Origin: JAEZAF01 sp964395665
GTDB lineage: Bacteria > Chloroflexota > Anaerolineae > Aggregatilineales > Phototrophicaceae
Direction: 5' to 3'
Length of the DNA stretch: 26,224 bases
Assembly (NCBI GenBank): GCA_964395665.1
Contig: CAYNDH010000045.1
Coordinates: 1 to 26,224, forward strand
Of the stretch, positions 8,979-16,749 are shown one piece after another; within the stretch, counting starts at the first letter, position 1, and each line of letters starts with the position of its first letter. Below the pieces are notes generated by a model. It searched no databases. It was not told where the DNA came from and saw nothing but the letters and a program-made list of their open reading frames with translations. Made by a program: the position numbers and the translations under genes.

Positions 8979-10142
8979 TTACCAGCCATAGTACCAGGTG
9001 CATCCATCCTTGATCGATGCAACGCGCTTCTTCTCCTTCGATCCGTCACCGAACTGCTGCATACGGATACTCGGAATCAGGTAGTGATTGCTGTTGTCAT
9101 TGATATTGACCAGCATCAGCACGCCGGTTTCGCCCGGTGTTGTCACGTTCGGCGTGGCATTCACCACCAGATATTCACCGGCAGGGACATAACCGAGATA
9201 AGTCCCATTGTAGGTGAAGGCTTTCAGGTCGGCCCGCTGATCCACCACCCACAGCGCGATCGGGTCGGTCGGTTTCTTTACTTTCTTGGCTGCTGTCATA
9301 TACAGATTGGGGGCGCAGTCGGCCATCGACGGCAGGGTGCCATCGAAGCCCAGCGGTGTGGTCGCTAAAGCCATGCCGCAGTTGGCGCGTACACCGTTAC
9401 CGATCAGGTCCGGCACGGCATCTTTCAGCAGGAAGTTGCCCTTGAACTTATAGGCTTTCCTGGCGCGGTCATAGGCGGCGGTGACGCGCTCGACCGGTAT
9501 CCGGTCTTCACGTACATCGGACTTGTTATCCGGCTTCCAGCAGAGCTGACTGACGCCGACCGTAACGCATGTTTCCTTATGCGTCATGATCGCGCCTTCA
9601 TCAAAGGTGTCAGCCGTCGGCTTCTTGAAATCCTTGGCCTTGACCTTCAGTTCATAATATTTCTTGTTCTTGTAATACAGGCGGATGTTCTTCGGCTTGC
9701 CGCTGCCATCGCTGAAGACGGCGACCATGACCATCGTCCCCCGGCCTGGCTGATACAGTGCGCCGACGATCTTGCCCGGAAGCGGATTGTTGCCCGGTGC
9801 GGTCATGTCTGGTGCAAGCGTATGCGAGCCGGAGTTCTTCAATGGGATGACGGTTTCCAGCAGTGCGCCACCGGTCCCCAGATAGGTGATGGCCTCTTGA
9901 TATTTGACCAGTTTTTCGACACCGTCGAACTTCTTGCCGAAACCCTCAAGGGCGTTATTGATACTGGCCGGGACACCAAGCGGTGTAAACGTCGGCCCAC
10001 CGGTATAACTGATGACCTGCTGAAGGATGGCGGATGAGGGCAGTGGGGGCAGATCAGGGGCTTTCTTAGCGTGCAGCGGCGCAGTCATGAGTGCTGCAAA
10101 CACTGCAAGCAGTACAAAAACGATGAGTCTGTTGGAACGCAT
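8979..10142 (-). CDS. Unrecognised secreted protein, basic paralogue of tandem pair
   Basis: I do not recognise this family. The chosen start is 10142 (387 residues; MRSNRLIVFVLLAVFAALMT). The sequence AAGGA sits at a usable distance before it, whereas it abuts the ATG at 10151. A signal peptide ends at PLHA, and the mature protein opens with a Pro-rich stretch (KKAPDLPPLPSS). It has conserved-looking cysteines (ETCVTVG, SQLCWKPDN, RANCGMA, ADCAPNLY, DGCTWYYGW). The C-terminal half is beta-like (GEYLVVNATPNVTTPGETGV). It aligns without gaps to the protein at 10457-11620 at about 78% identity by hand count, but is far richer in lysine. A rho-independent terminator follows. It is probably an extracellular structural or binding protein; that is inference. 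Confidence 0.8.
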   Translation of the reverse strand: MRSNRLIVFVLLAVFAALMTAPLHAKKAPDLPPLPSSAILQQVISYTGGPTFTPLGVPASINNALEGFGKKFDGVEKLVKYQEAITYLGTGGALLETVIPLKNSGSHTLAPDMTAPGNNPLPGKIVGALYQPGRGTMVMVAVFSDGSGKPKNIRLYYKNKKYYELKVKAKDFKKPTADTFDEGAIMTHKETCVTVGVSQLCWKPDNKSDVREDRIPVERVTAAYDRARKAYKFKGNFLLKDAVPDLIGNGVRANCGMALATTPLGFDGTLPSMADCAPNLYMTAAKKVKKPTDPIALWVVDQRADLKAFTYNGTYLGYVPAGEYLVVNATPNVTTPGETGVLMLVNINDNSNHYLIPSIRMQQFGDGSKEKKRVASIKDGCTWYYGW

Positions 10143-10316
10143 CTTACACATCCTTACATTATATTACCTGTACCAGTAGAAACGTTGGCGGGGCTTGAAT
10201 GTTGCACAGCTATTACAGAACATTTCATTCAGTATAGGTGGGCGCTCGCGTGGTAAGCTGATAAGTGGATTAAAATCTCCCAGAATTTACGTTTTAAACT
10301 TTTCGGCCCATTCCAT

Positions 10317-10358
10317 CAGCAGGACATGATCGGCAGGACATGATCAGCAGGACAGGAT
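10317..10358. repeat. Three tandem 14-bp units
   Basis: The units CAGCAGGACATGAT, CGGCAGGACATGAT and CAGCAGGACAGGAT run head to tail. They lie between a predicted terminator and the upstream region of the 8979-10142 gene. This is a small tandem repeat of unknown significance. Confidence 0.7.
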
Positions 10359-10367
10359 GACAGAATC

Positions 10368-10395
10368 AAAAGCGACCACTTCAGGCGGTCGCTTT
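10368..10395 (-). terminator. Rho-independent terminator for the 10457-11620 gene
   Basis: The stem AGCGACC (10371-10377) pairs with GGTCGCT (10387-10393). On the minus strand it is followed by TTTT (plus-strand AAAA ending at 10371). It sits about 60 nt after the stop of the upstream paralogue, so the two paralogues are likely separate transcription units. Confidence 0.8.
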
Positions 10396-10456
10396 CTGAT
10401 TTAAAACAGAATGGTCGGAATCGGCCAGCTATCAGCTACCAGCTACCGGCTGCTGA

Positions 10457-11620
10457 CTACCAGCCATAGTACCATGTGCAGCCGTCCTTGATGGATGCGA
10501 CCGGTGTCTTTTCGCCATTCCCATCACCATACTGCTGCATACGGATGCTCGGAATCAGGTAGTGGTTGCTGCTGTCATTGATATTGACCAGCATCAGCAC
10601 GCCGGTTTCGCCCGGTGTCGTCACGTGTGGCGTGGCATTCACCACCAGATATTCACCGGCGGGGACGTAGCCGAGATAAGCGCCGCTGTAGGTGAAGGCC
10701 TTCAGGTCTGCCTGATGATTGACCACCCACAGCGCGATCGGATCGGTCGGATTCTTGAGTTTATCCGCCGCCGTCATGTAGAGATTCGGGGCACAGGGTG
10801 TCATCGCTGGCAGGGTGCCATCAAAGCCCAGCGGTGTGGTGTTGAAGGCGATGCCGCAGTTGGCGCGCACACCGTTACCGATCAGGTCCGGCACGGCATC
10901 ATCCAGCAGGAACTTGCTTTTGAAATTATAGGCGTTCTTTGCACGGTCATAGGCAGCGGTCACACGCTGGACCGGTGCGCCTTCTTCGCGCACGGCTGAA
11001 GCGTTATCCGGCTTCCAGCAGAGCTGGCTGATGCCGACCGTAACGCATGACTGCTTCTGCGAGATGATCGCGCCCTCGTCAAAAGTGCCAGCCGTCGGGT
11101 TTTTAAAATTCCTGGCCTTGACCTTCAGTTCGTAATAATCGTTATTGGTGTAATACAGGCGGATCTTCTTCGGCTTGCCGCTGCTATCGCTGAAGACGGC
11201 GACCATGACCATCGTCCCCCGGTCTGGCTGATACAGCGCACCAACGATCTTGCCCGGAAGCGGGTTGCTGCCCGGTGCGGTCATATCCGCTGCAAGCGTA
11301 TGCGAGCCGGAATGCTTCAGCGGGATCACGGTTTCCAGCAGCATGCCGCCGGTCCCCAGATAGGTGATCGACTCTGCCTGGCTGATCTGTGACTCCATGC
11401 CGTCGAACGCGCCGTCAAATGTCGCAAGGGCGGCATCGACACTGGCCGGGATACCGAGCGGTGTAAACGTCGGCCCACCGGTAAAGTTGATAACCTGCTG
11501 AAGGACGGCGGATGAGGGCAGTGGAGGCAGATCAGGGGCTTTCTTGGCGTGCAGCGGTGCCGTCATGAAGACCGCAAGTGCCGCAAGCAGTACAAAGATG
11601 GAGAGTTTAGTCATACGCAT
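10457..11620 (-). CDS. Unrecognised secreted protein, less basic paralogue of tandem pair
   Basis: This 387-residue protein has the same layout as the one at 8979-10142. A signal peptide (MRMTKLSIFVLLAALAVFMT, ending PLHA) leads into KKAPDLPPLPSS, and the protein ends DGCTWYYGW. All cysteines of the mature part are shared. About 84 of 390 aligned positions differ and no gaps are needed, which indicates a fairly recent duplication. Lysine in the paralogue is replaced by a neutral or acidic residue at about sixteen mature positions (for example KNKKYYELK there against TNNDYYELK here). The start at 11620 is preferred over 11629 because AAAGGA overlaps the latter. The gene has its own terminator. 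Function is unknown. Confidence 0.8.
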   Translation of the reverse strand: MRMTKLSIFVLLAALAVFMTAPLHAKKAPDLPPLPSSAVLQQVINFTGGPTFTPLGIPASVDAALATFDGAFDGMESQISQAESITYLGTGGMLLETVIPLKHSGSHTLAADMTAPGSNPLPGKIVGALYQPDRGTMVMVAVFSDSSGKPKKIRLYYTNNDYYELKVKARNFKNPTAGTFDEGAIISQKQSCVTVGISQLCWKPDNASAVREEGAPVQRVTAAYDRAKNAYNFKSKFLLDDAVPDLIGNGVRANCGIAFNTTPLGFDGTLPAMTPCAPNLYMTAADKLKNPTDPIALWVVNHQADLKAFTYSGAYLGYVPAGEYLVVNATPHVTTPGETGVLMLVNINDSSNHYLIPSIRMQQYGDGNGEKTPVASIKDGCTWYYGW

Positions 11621-11942
11621 AAGTGGCACATCCTTTAATCATCGTTCTGTGTGTCTAACCGCTGGCTGCGATTGAACGTCGCAGAAACTACTGCACATTA
11701 TAGCCATTTATCAGGATTTTAATCTGATATTTATGTAAAGAGATAACAGAATTTACCAAGCAAACGCTTAATTAATACCCGTCAGACGTTGTTTCAGGCT
11801 AAGCTGATCTATAAATCGTGATATTACCTCGATGCCATCCTCATCAGATGGGCTAGAATGGAATAAGCTGGTTGATCACGGATGTTACATTGAACATTGA
11901 CTGGTGTGGATGGATTGAAGCACGAATCGCAAGAGAGAGAAA
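11621..11942. other. Divergent intergenic region, kinase and secreted-protein genes
   Basis: This A+T-richer spacer of about 320 bp separates the minus-strand paralogue from the plus-strand kinase gene and should hold both promoters. A plus-strand TTGTTT followed 15 nt later by TATAAA (around 11790-11816) is a weak candidate. AGAGAGAG directly precedes the kinase ATG. No gene or clear operator was seen. Confidence 0.4.
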
Positions 11943-14900
11943 ATGACATTCAATACCGGTGACTGGAATAAAATTATCGCCAATCGTTTTCTGGTGAAGG
12001 GCCGTCTGGGACGTGGTGGCATGGGGCAGGTCTTTCACGTGTACGATTACCTCACCTATGAGGACGTCGCGCTGAAGAGTGTCCTGTATGACACCACACC
12101 GACCCCGCAGCACGCTTTCCACACGACGCAGTCCAATTATAATTTCGCGCGGGAATTTCAGATTCTCGCTTCGCTGCGGCATCCGCATATCGTCGAAGTG
12201 TACACCTATGGCTTTGATGAGGAACGCCAGCCCTATTACGTCATGCAGCTTCTTCAGGCCCCGCAGCATTATCTTCAGGCGGTTAAACATCTGTCGCTGA
12301 AGGATAAGATCGCGCTCACCGTGCAGATGCTGCGTGCGCTGCTGTACCTGCATCATCGCGGCATCATCCATCGTGATATCAAGCCGGGTAATGTGCTGCT
12401 GTCTGACGGGCGGCTGCGTGTGCTGGATTTCGGGCTGGCGACGAAACTTGATCCGAGCGCGGTGGTCGAGCAGGACAGCGACACGGTTGAAGGCACGCTG
12501 GCGTATATGGCGCCGGAGCTGTTTAAAGGCGCGGGTTTCAGCATTGCATCCGATCTGTATGCCGTCGGCGTCATGCTGTATGAGGCGATTGTCGGCCAGC
12601 ATCCGTTTGCCCATCCGGATGCGATCAGCCTTGTCACCGCCATCCTTGCCGAACAGCCCGATCTTGAAGCTGTCAGAACTGGGTGGATGACACAGCTTCG
12701 GGAGAGTATGGAAGACGGCGAGACACGCAAGCTCGATCTGTCCATGTCACCGCATGATATGCCGACGCGCAAAATCCCGGATGATGTGGCCGCTGCTGCC
12801 GCCGCTGCCCCGACACCTGATCTGGATCAGATCGGCGCGCAGTCCAGCATTGTGTCGATTATCTCTAAACTGCTGGCGAAAGATCCGAAAAACCGTTATC
12901 AGGATGCTGCCGAAGTCATCCGTGATCTGAGCGCGGCGATCGGTGAGGAATTCCCCATCGAGACCAGTGCCACTCGTGAGAGCTTTCTTCAGGCATCGGA
13001 TTTCATCGGGCGGCAGGACGAGTTCAGTCGTCTGACGCAGGCGCTGACAAATGCACAGTCAGGGACCGGTGGTATTGTGGTGATCTCCGGCGAACGCGGG
13101 ATCGGCAAGACGCGCATTATTCAGGAACTGCACACCCATGCGCTGGTGCAGGGGAATATCGTCGTGATTGGCAGCGCCACCGGCGAGAAAGCCTATGATC
13201 TCTGGCGGCTTCCGCTTCAGCGTCTGTCGCTGGAGACAAAACTGGAACCGAATGAGACGGCCATTCTGCGTGATGTTTACTCAAATCTTGCCAGAGTCCG
13301 CACGGCTGATGCGCCAACGCTGGCTGATCCTGAACCGCAGGACCGGCAGAAGCGCCTGCTGAATACCATCAGCCTGCTGCTTTCACGCCAGAAGGAGCCG
13401 GTGGTCATCATCCTTGAGGATATCCATCTGGCTGGCTCGGAAAGCCTTGCCATCCTGCGCCACGTCAGCCAGACGATTTCCAGCCTGCCGCTGCTGATCG
13501 TCGCTACCTTCAGTTCAGAGGAGAGCATCGATCTGAAGGACTATCTGGGCGGCGTCAGCTTTGAAGAGATCGAACTGCCGCGCTTTAACCCGGACCAGAT
13601 CGCCGCCTTGAGCAGTTCCATGCTGGGCCGGGCCGGTCGCGATCCACAGATTGTCGATTATCTCGTCCAGCAGACTGAAGGCAATGTGCTGTTCATGATC
13701 GAGATCATCCGGGCATTGGCCGAGACTGCCGGTCAGCTTGAGAAGATCGCGACGATCGGGAATCTGCCTGCGGACATCACAACCGGCGGCATGATTCAGC
13801 TTCTCAGGCGCCGCCTTGATCGCATCCCGCAGACGGCTGTACCACCGCTGCAACTGGCCGCGATCATCGGCAAACGGCTGGATACAGAGGTGATGCAGCA
13901 CCTTTTCCCGGATCTGAAGCTGGAAGAATGGCTGAATATCTGCGCGAATACCAATGTGCTGGAATTCAGCCCCAGTGGGTGGCATTTCACCCATCACAAG
14001 CTGCGCGACACCATTCAGACCGGGCTGACATCCGGCGAACAGCGCGACCTGAACCGGCAGGCAGCAGACGCCTTTATCGCCATCTATGCGGATAACCCGG
14101 CCTTTGCTGCCAATATCGCCCAGCACTGGCGGCAGGCAGAGCAGCCCGAAAAGGAATTGCAGTACACGGCCATCGCCGCCGATTACGCTTACCGCATCAG
14201 TGCGTTTGACGAAGCACTCGCCCATGACCGCCGCCGTCTGGACCTGCTGGCACAGCTTGCCCCTGATGACGCCAGTACGCGCCTGAAGATCCTCAACCGG
14301 ATCGCCACCATCCATATCATGCAGGATCAGTTAGGGCCGGCGTTTGAGGTCGCATCTGACAGCCTGCGTGAACTTGAGGCTGGCGGTCAGTCTGACCGGT
14401 ATCCCGAACTGCTGGCCGATACACATAAGGTACTCGGTCGCATCGACATGATTCGCGGCAATTTTCAGGAAGCAGACGCACATTTCAATCAGGCGCTTTC
14501 GACCTATCAGCTTCACCGGCACAATACCGGCATCGCCGATGTGCTGATCAATGAGGGGCGGCTGTTTGCACGCATGGGCCGTTTCGATGAGGCCATGAGC
14601 AATGCCCGTAAGGCGCTGGCTTTATTTCAGGAAACCGGCAACCAGTGGGACACGGCGAACACGCTCAATCTGCTGTCCAGCCTGTATGGACAGACCGGAC
14701 GCTTCCCCGAAGCAACCGAATACGCACTTCAGGCGCTGGACACCATGCAGAAGATCGGCAATCGTGAGGGGATGGCGGGCATTCAGTCCAATCTCGGCAT
14801 TATCAATCTGATGCAGCGCCGCACAGATGAGGCGAAAAGCTGGCTGTCAAAGGCACAGGGGATCTATGAGGAGATCCGCCAGTTCCGTGGGCTGGCATCC

Positions 14901-15404
14901 TGCCTCAATAATCTGGGGATGATCGCCATGAATGATGGTGATGCACAAGGCGCAAAGACGCTGTTCGATCAGGCGCTGCCGTATATCTCCGACATCGAAG
15001 ATCCGCATTTCAAGAATAACATCCGAGTGAATATGGCACGTGCCAATTTCCTGCTTGGCGAAGATGCCATCGCCATGGATGACTTCAAACAGGTGCTGCT
15101 GCGCGGGCAGGAGATCAACGCCATGCCGCTGGTGCTGGAAGCCATGATCGGCATCGCGCTGATCCTGATCCGGCGCGGCGACGTCGCGACCGTGATGCGC
15201 ATTCGCAGCCTTGTCAGCGCCTTCGCCAGCAAAGCCAGAGAGGTCGAAGAGCTGCTCCACAGCCTTGATCAGGCCATCGCCAGTGACGACCGGATGCGTC
15301 AGCACGCTGAACAGGTGCAGTCACAGGCCGCCAGTACAGCCTCCACACCGGAATCAATGGATGATCTGATCGCCCATCTCGCGACGATTCCATCGGCGGG
15401 GTAA
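11943..15404 (+). CDS. Ser/Thr protein kinase fused to AAA ATPase and TPR repeats
   Basis: This 1153-residue protein is a multidomain regulator. Residues 15-335 are a Hanks-type kinase with complete motifs: glycine loop GRGGMG (23-28), ATP lysine K45, helix-C glutamate E71, HRDIKPGN (143-150), DFG (162-164), APE (190-192) and D204. An insert at about 246-300 holds two TRK motifs (T261, T275) and an Ala-rich run, and may carry phosphosites. From about 352 (ASDFIGRQDEFSRL) an AAA_16-like ATPase follows, with Walker A GERGIGKT (383-390) and Walker B VVIILEDIH (487-495). From about residue 700 to 1110 there are TPRs (for example GRFDEAMSNARKAL and GRFPEATEYALQAL). No transmembrane segment or DNA-binding domain was seen, so it is probably a cytoplasmic signalling scaffold. 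It stands alone, divergent from the secreted paralogues. Confidence 0.95.
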   Translation: MTFNTGDWNKIIANRFLVKGRLGRGGMGQVFHVYDYLTYEDVALKSVLYDTTPTPQHAFHTTQSNYNFAREFQILASLRHPHIVEVYTYGFDEERQPYYVMQLLQAPQHYLQAVKHLSLKDKIALTVQMLRALLYLHHRGIIHRDIKPGNVLLSDGRLRVLDFGLATKLDPSAVVEQDSDTVEGTLAYMAPELFKGAGFSIASDLYAVGVMLYEAIVGQHPFAHPDAISLVTAILAEQPDLEAVRTGWMTQLRESMEDGETRKLDLSMSPHDMPTRKIPDDVAAAAAAAPTPDLDQIGAQSSIVSIISKLLAKDPKNRYQDAAEVIRDLSAAIGEEFPIETSATRESFLQASDFIGRQDEFSRLTQALTNAQSGTGGIVVISGERGIGKTRIIQELHTHALVQGNIVVIGSATGEKAYDLWRLPLQRLSLETKLEPNETAILRDVYSNLARVRTADAPTLADPEPQDRQKRLLNTISLLLSRQKEPVVIILEDIHLAGSESLAILRHVSQTISSLPLLIVATFSSEESIDLKDYLGGVSFEEIELPRFNPDQIAALSSSMLGRAGRDPQIVDYLVQQTEGNVLFMIEIIRALAETAGQLEKIATIGNLPADITTGGMIQLLRRRLDRIPQTAVPPLQLAAIIGKRLDTEVMQHLFPDLKLEEWLNICANTNVLEFSPSGWHFTHHKLRDTIQTGLTSGEQRDLNRQAADAFIAIYADNPAFAANIAQHWRQAEQPEKELQYTAIAADYAYRISAFDEALAHDRRRLDLLAQLAPDDASTRLKILNRIATIHIMQDQLGPAFEVASDSLRELEAGGQSDRYPELLADTHKVLGRIDMIRGNFQEADAHFNQALSTYQLHRHNTGIADVLINEGRLFARMGRFDEAMSNARKALALFQETGNQWDTANTLNLLSSLYGQTGRFPEATEYALQALDTMQKIGNREGMAGIQSNLGIINLMQRRTDEAKSWLSKAQGIYEEIRQFRGLASCLNNLGMIAMNDGDAQGAKTLFDQALPYISDIEDPHFKNNIRVNMARANFLLGEDAIAMDDFKQVLLRGQEINAMPLVLEAMIGIALILIRRGDVATVMRIRSLVSAFASKAREVEELLHSLDQAIASDDRMRQHAEQVQSQAASTASTPESMDDLIAHLATIPSAG

Positions 15405-15458
15405 ACTACAGTTTACGTCTTTGGCAGGGACACGGCACTGCCGTGTCCGCCTGTAAAC
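15401..15458. repeat. Nested hairpins at the end of the kinase gene
   Basis: GTAAAC-TACA-GTTTAC (15401-15416) is a perfect dyad overlapping the kinase stop codon. GTTTAC (15411-15416) can instead pair with GTAAAC (15453-15458), enclosing the perfect stem GGACACGGCA (15428-15437) with TGCCGTGTCC (15439-15448). There is no T-run, so a canonical terminator is not supported. It may be a repeat or a transcript 3'-end structure. Confidence 0.55.
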
Positions 15459-15661
15459 CCTCTCCAAAATTTAACCGTGGTATCGCTTTAAGTTCCGAAG
15501 TCGTTTGATCATCTTTTCACAATGTGAGCTTGCAGCTTTCCCATGGGTAATTCAGAACACGTCAGAATGAAATCCTGTACTTAATCGCATGCGTGGAAGT
15601 TCTGCCGGTACCCGTCCTATGATAAAGGTTGAATGATCGGGTTGAGTCAGGATAATTTTAC
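15405..15661. promoter_or_regulatory. Region upstream of the iron cluster with dyad elements
   Basis: These 257 bp precede the first gene of the iron cluster. They contain ACTT-N3-CGCATGCG-N3-AAGT (15579-15600), a two-part dyad about 62 bp before the GTG start. A second dyad is TCACA-A-TGTGA (15517-15527). Neither matches the classical Fur or IdeR consensus I know. They are candidate operators only. Confidence 0.3.
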
Positions 15662-16720
15662 GTGTTTCAGATTGATGACAGCGATCCTCGTATCGTTATT
15701 GTGAATACCGGCACCACGCATGGTGAACCGGATGATTATCGTGATCTGGTCAACCGGTGGGTAGCTCGGCTGGATCAGGGTCAGCGCTTCGGCATAATGA
15801 TGATCTCGGAACCCCATGACCACGACGAAGAAGATCATGACTCCGAAGAACACCGCCAGCATGAAGCGGAGATTCAGCGCATCCTCAACGATTTCCGGCG
15901 TGATTATCGCCACCGTACCGCGCAGGTTACGACCGCTTATGCGCGAGTCCATGCACAGGAAGTGATCGACAAATACTATCCCACACCCGAACTGGTGGAG
16001 CAGGCACAGATCCGCACCAATCGCTATGCCGAGTATAACTGGGGCATTCCAGGGCGCGGGTTTACAGACATCGGTGAGGCGAAGGCATGGCTGGCCGGAC
16101 AGTATGACCGCGAGCCGCTGGTGCTGGATGATCTGGTGGATGCTGTAGACGCCGCCGCGACGGTCCGGACCGGCTCAACTGCTATGACCGGCCTGTTTTA
16201 TGGCAGTTCAACCGGCGTGACCGAATATGTGGCCGATGCCATTAACGACGCATGGCGCCAGTACGGGATGCCGCCGCTGGAAGCCGTCAATATCGGCTAT
16301 ATGAAGGATGCGGCGCAGTTTCTGGCCTACGACACGCTGATTCTCGGTATCTCTACATGGAATATCGGCCAGCTTCAGGATGACTGGGATATCCTCTTCC
16401 CCCAGCTTGATCATCTCGACTTCACTGGCCGGCGCGTGGCGCTGTTCGGGCTGGGCGATCAGAACAATTACCCGGATAACTTTCTCGATGCGATGGGCAT
16501 TCTGGCCGACAAACTGCGCGAACGCGGCGCGGAACTGGTCGGACAGTGGGGCTGCGACGGCTACGAGTTCGCGGAATCGCTGGCACTGTACGATGGCCGG
16601 TTTATCGGCCTCGCACTCGATGAGGTCAATCAGGCTGATCTGACGACGAATCGGGTGCAGCACTGGGTCGCGCAGATCATCCCGGAATTCGCTTTCCAGC
16701 AGCAGACCACTGCTGCCTGA
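15662..16720 (+). CDS. Flavodoxin with unfamiliar N-terminal domain
   Basis: This 352-residue protein carries a full long-chain flavodoxin at about residues 175-345. The FMN-phosphate loop is GLFYGSSTGVTEYVADAI (from 177), followed by LGISTWNIGQLQDDW, VALFGLGDQNNYPDNFLDAMG and WGCDGYEFAESLAL. Flavodoxin replaces ferredoxin as an electron carrier when iron is scarce, which fits the iron-uptake genes after it. The first 130-170 residues are unusual. They open RIVIVNTGTTHGEPDDYRDLV, then have a loop with five histidines among acidic residues (H52, H54, H59, H64, H67), then an Arg-rich DFRRDYRHR stretch. I do not recognise this domain; metal binding by the loop is inference. The GTG start is forced by an in-frame TAA at 15653, and AGGA lies upstream. 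The next gene is 29 nt downstream. Confidence 0.88.
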   Translation: MFQIDDSDPRIVIVNTGTTHGEPDDYRDLVNRWVARLDQGQRFGIMMISEPHDHDEEDHDSEEHRQHEAEIQRILNDFRRDYRHRTAQVTTAYARVHAQEVIDKYYPTPELVEQAQIRTNRYAEYNWGIPGRGFTDIGEAKAWLAGQYDREPLVLDDLVDAVDAAATVRTGSTAMTGLFYGSSTGVTEYVADAINDAWRQYGMPPLEAVNIGYMKDAAQFLAYDTLILGISTWNIGQLQDDWDILFPQLDHLDFTGRRVALFGLGDQNNYPDNFLDAMGILADKLRERGAELVGQWGCDGYEFAESLALYDGRFIGLALDEVNQADLTTNRVQHWVAQIIPEFAFQQQTTAA

Positions 16721-16749
16721 TCCATTACTCTCACGAAAGGCGTATCATC

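Larger units (their letters stand above)
10143..10456. other. Spacer between tandem paralogues with short tandem repeats
   Basis: There is no gene here. The spacer holds the upstream region of the 8979-10142 gene, including a minus-strand TATAAT at 10163-10158 that lies very close to the start. Three consecutive 14-bp units of type CAGCAGGACATGAT run from 10317 to 10358. The terminator of the other paralogue is at 10368-10395. Short AGCTACC-type repeats at 10427-10447 lie just before its stop codon. Confidence 0.6.

Noticed and set aside
10158..10163. TATAAT on the minus strand as the promoter of the 8979-10142 gene
   Set aside because: It lies so close to the ribosome-binding site that almost no leader would remain. 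The -35 position is poor and the other paralogue lacks it. A leaderless start at 10151 is possible but unsupported.
11853..12614. A 253-residue minus-strand frame opposite the kinase gene
   Set aside because: It lies opposite the conserved kinase motifs and looks like a codon-bias shadow.
15405..15661. A classical Fur or IdeR box upstream of the iron cluster
   Set aside because: No stretch resembles GATAATGATAATCATTATC or TTAGGTTAGGCTAACCTAA well enough; only unrelated dyads are present.
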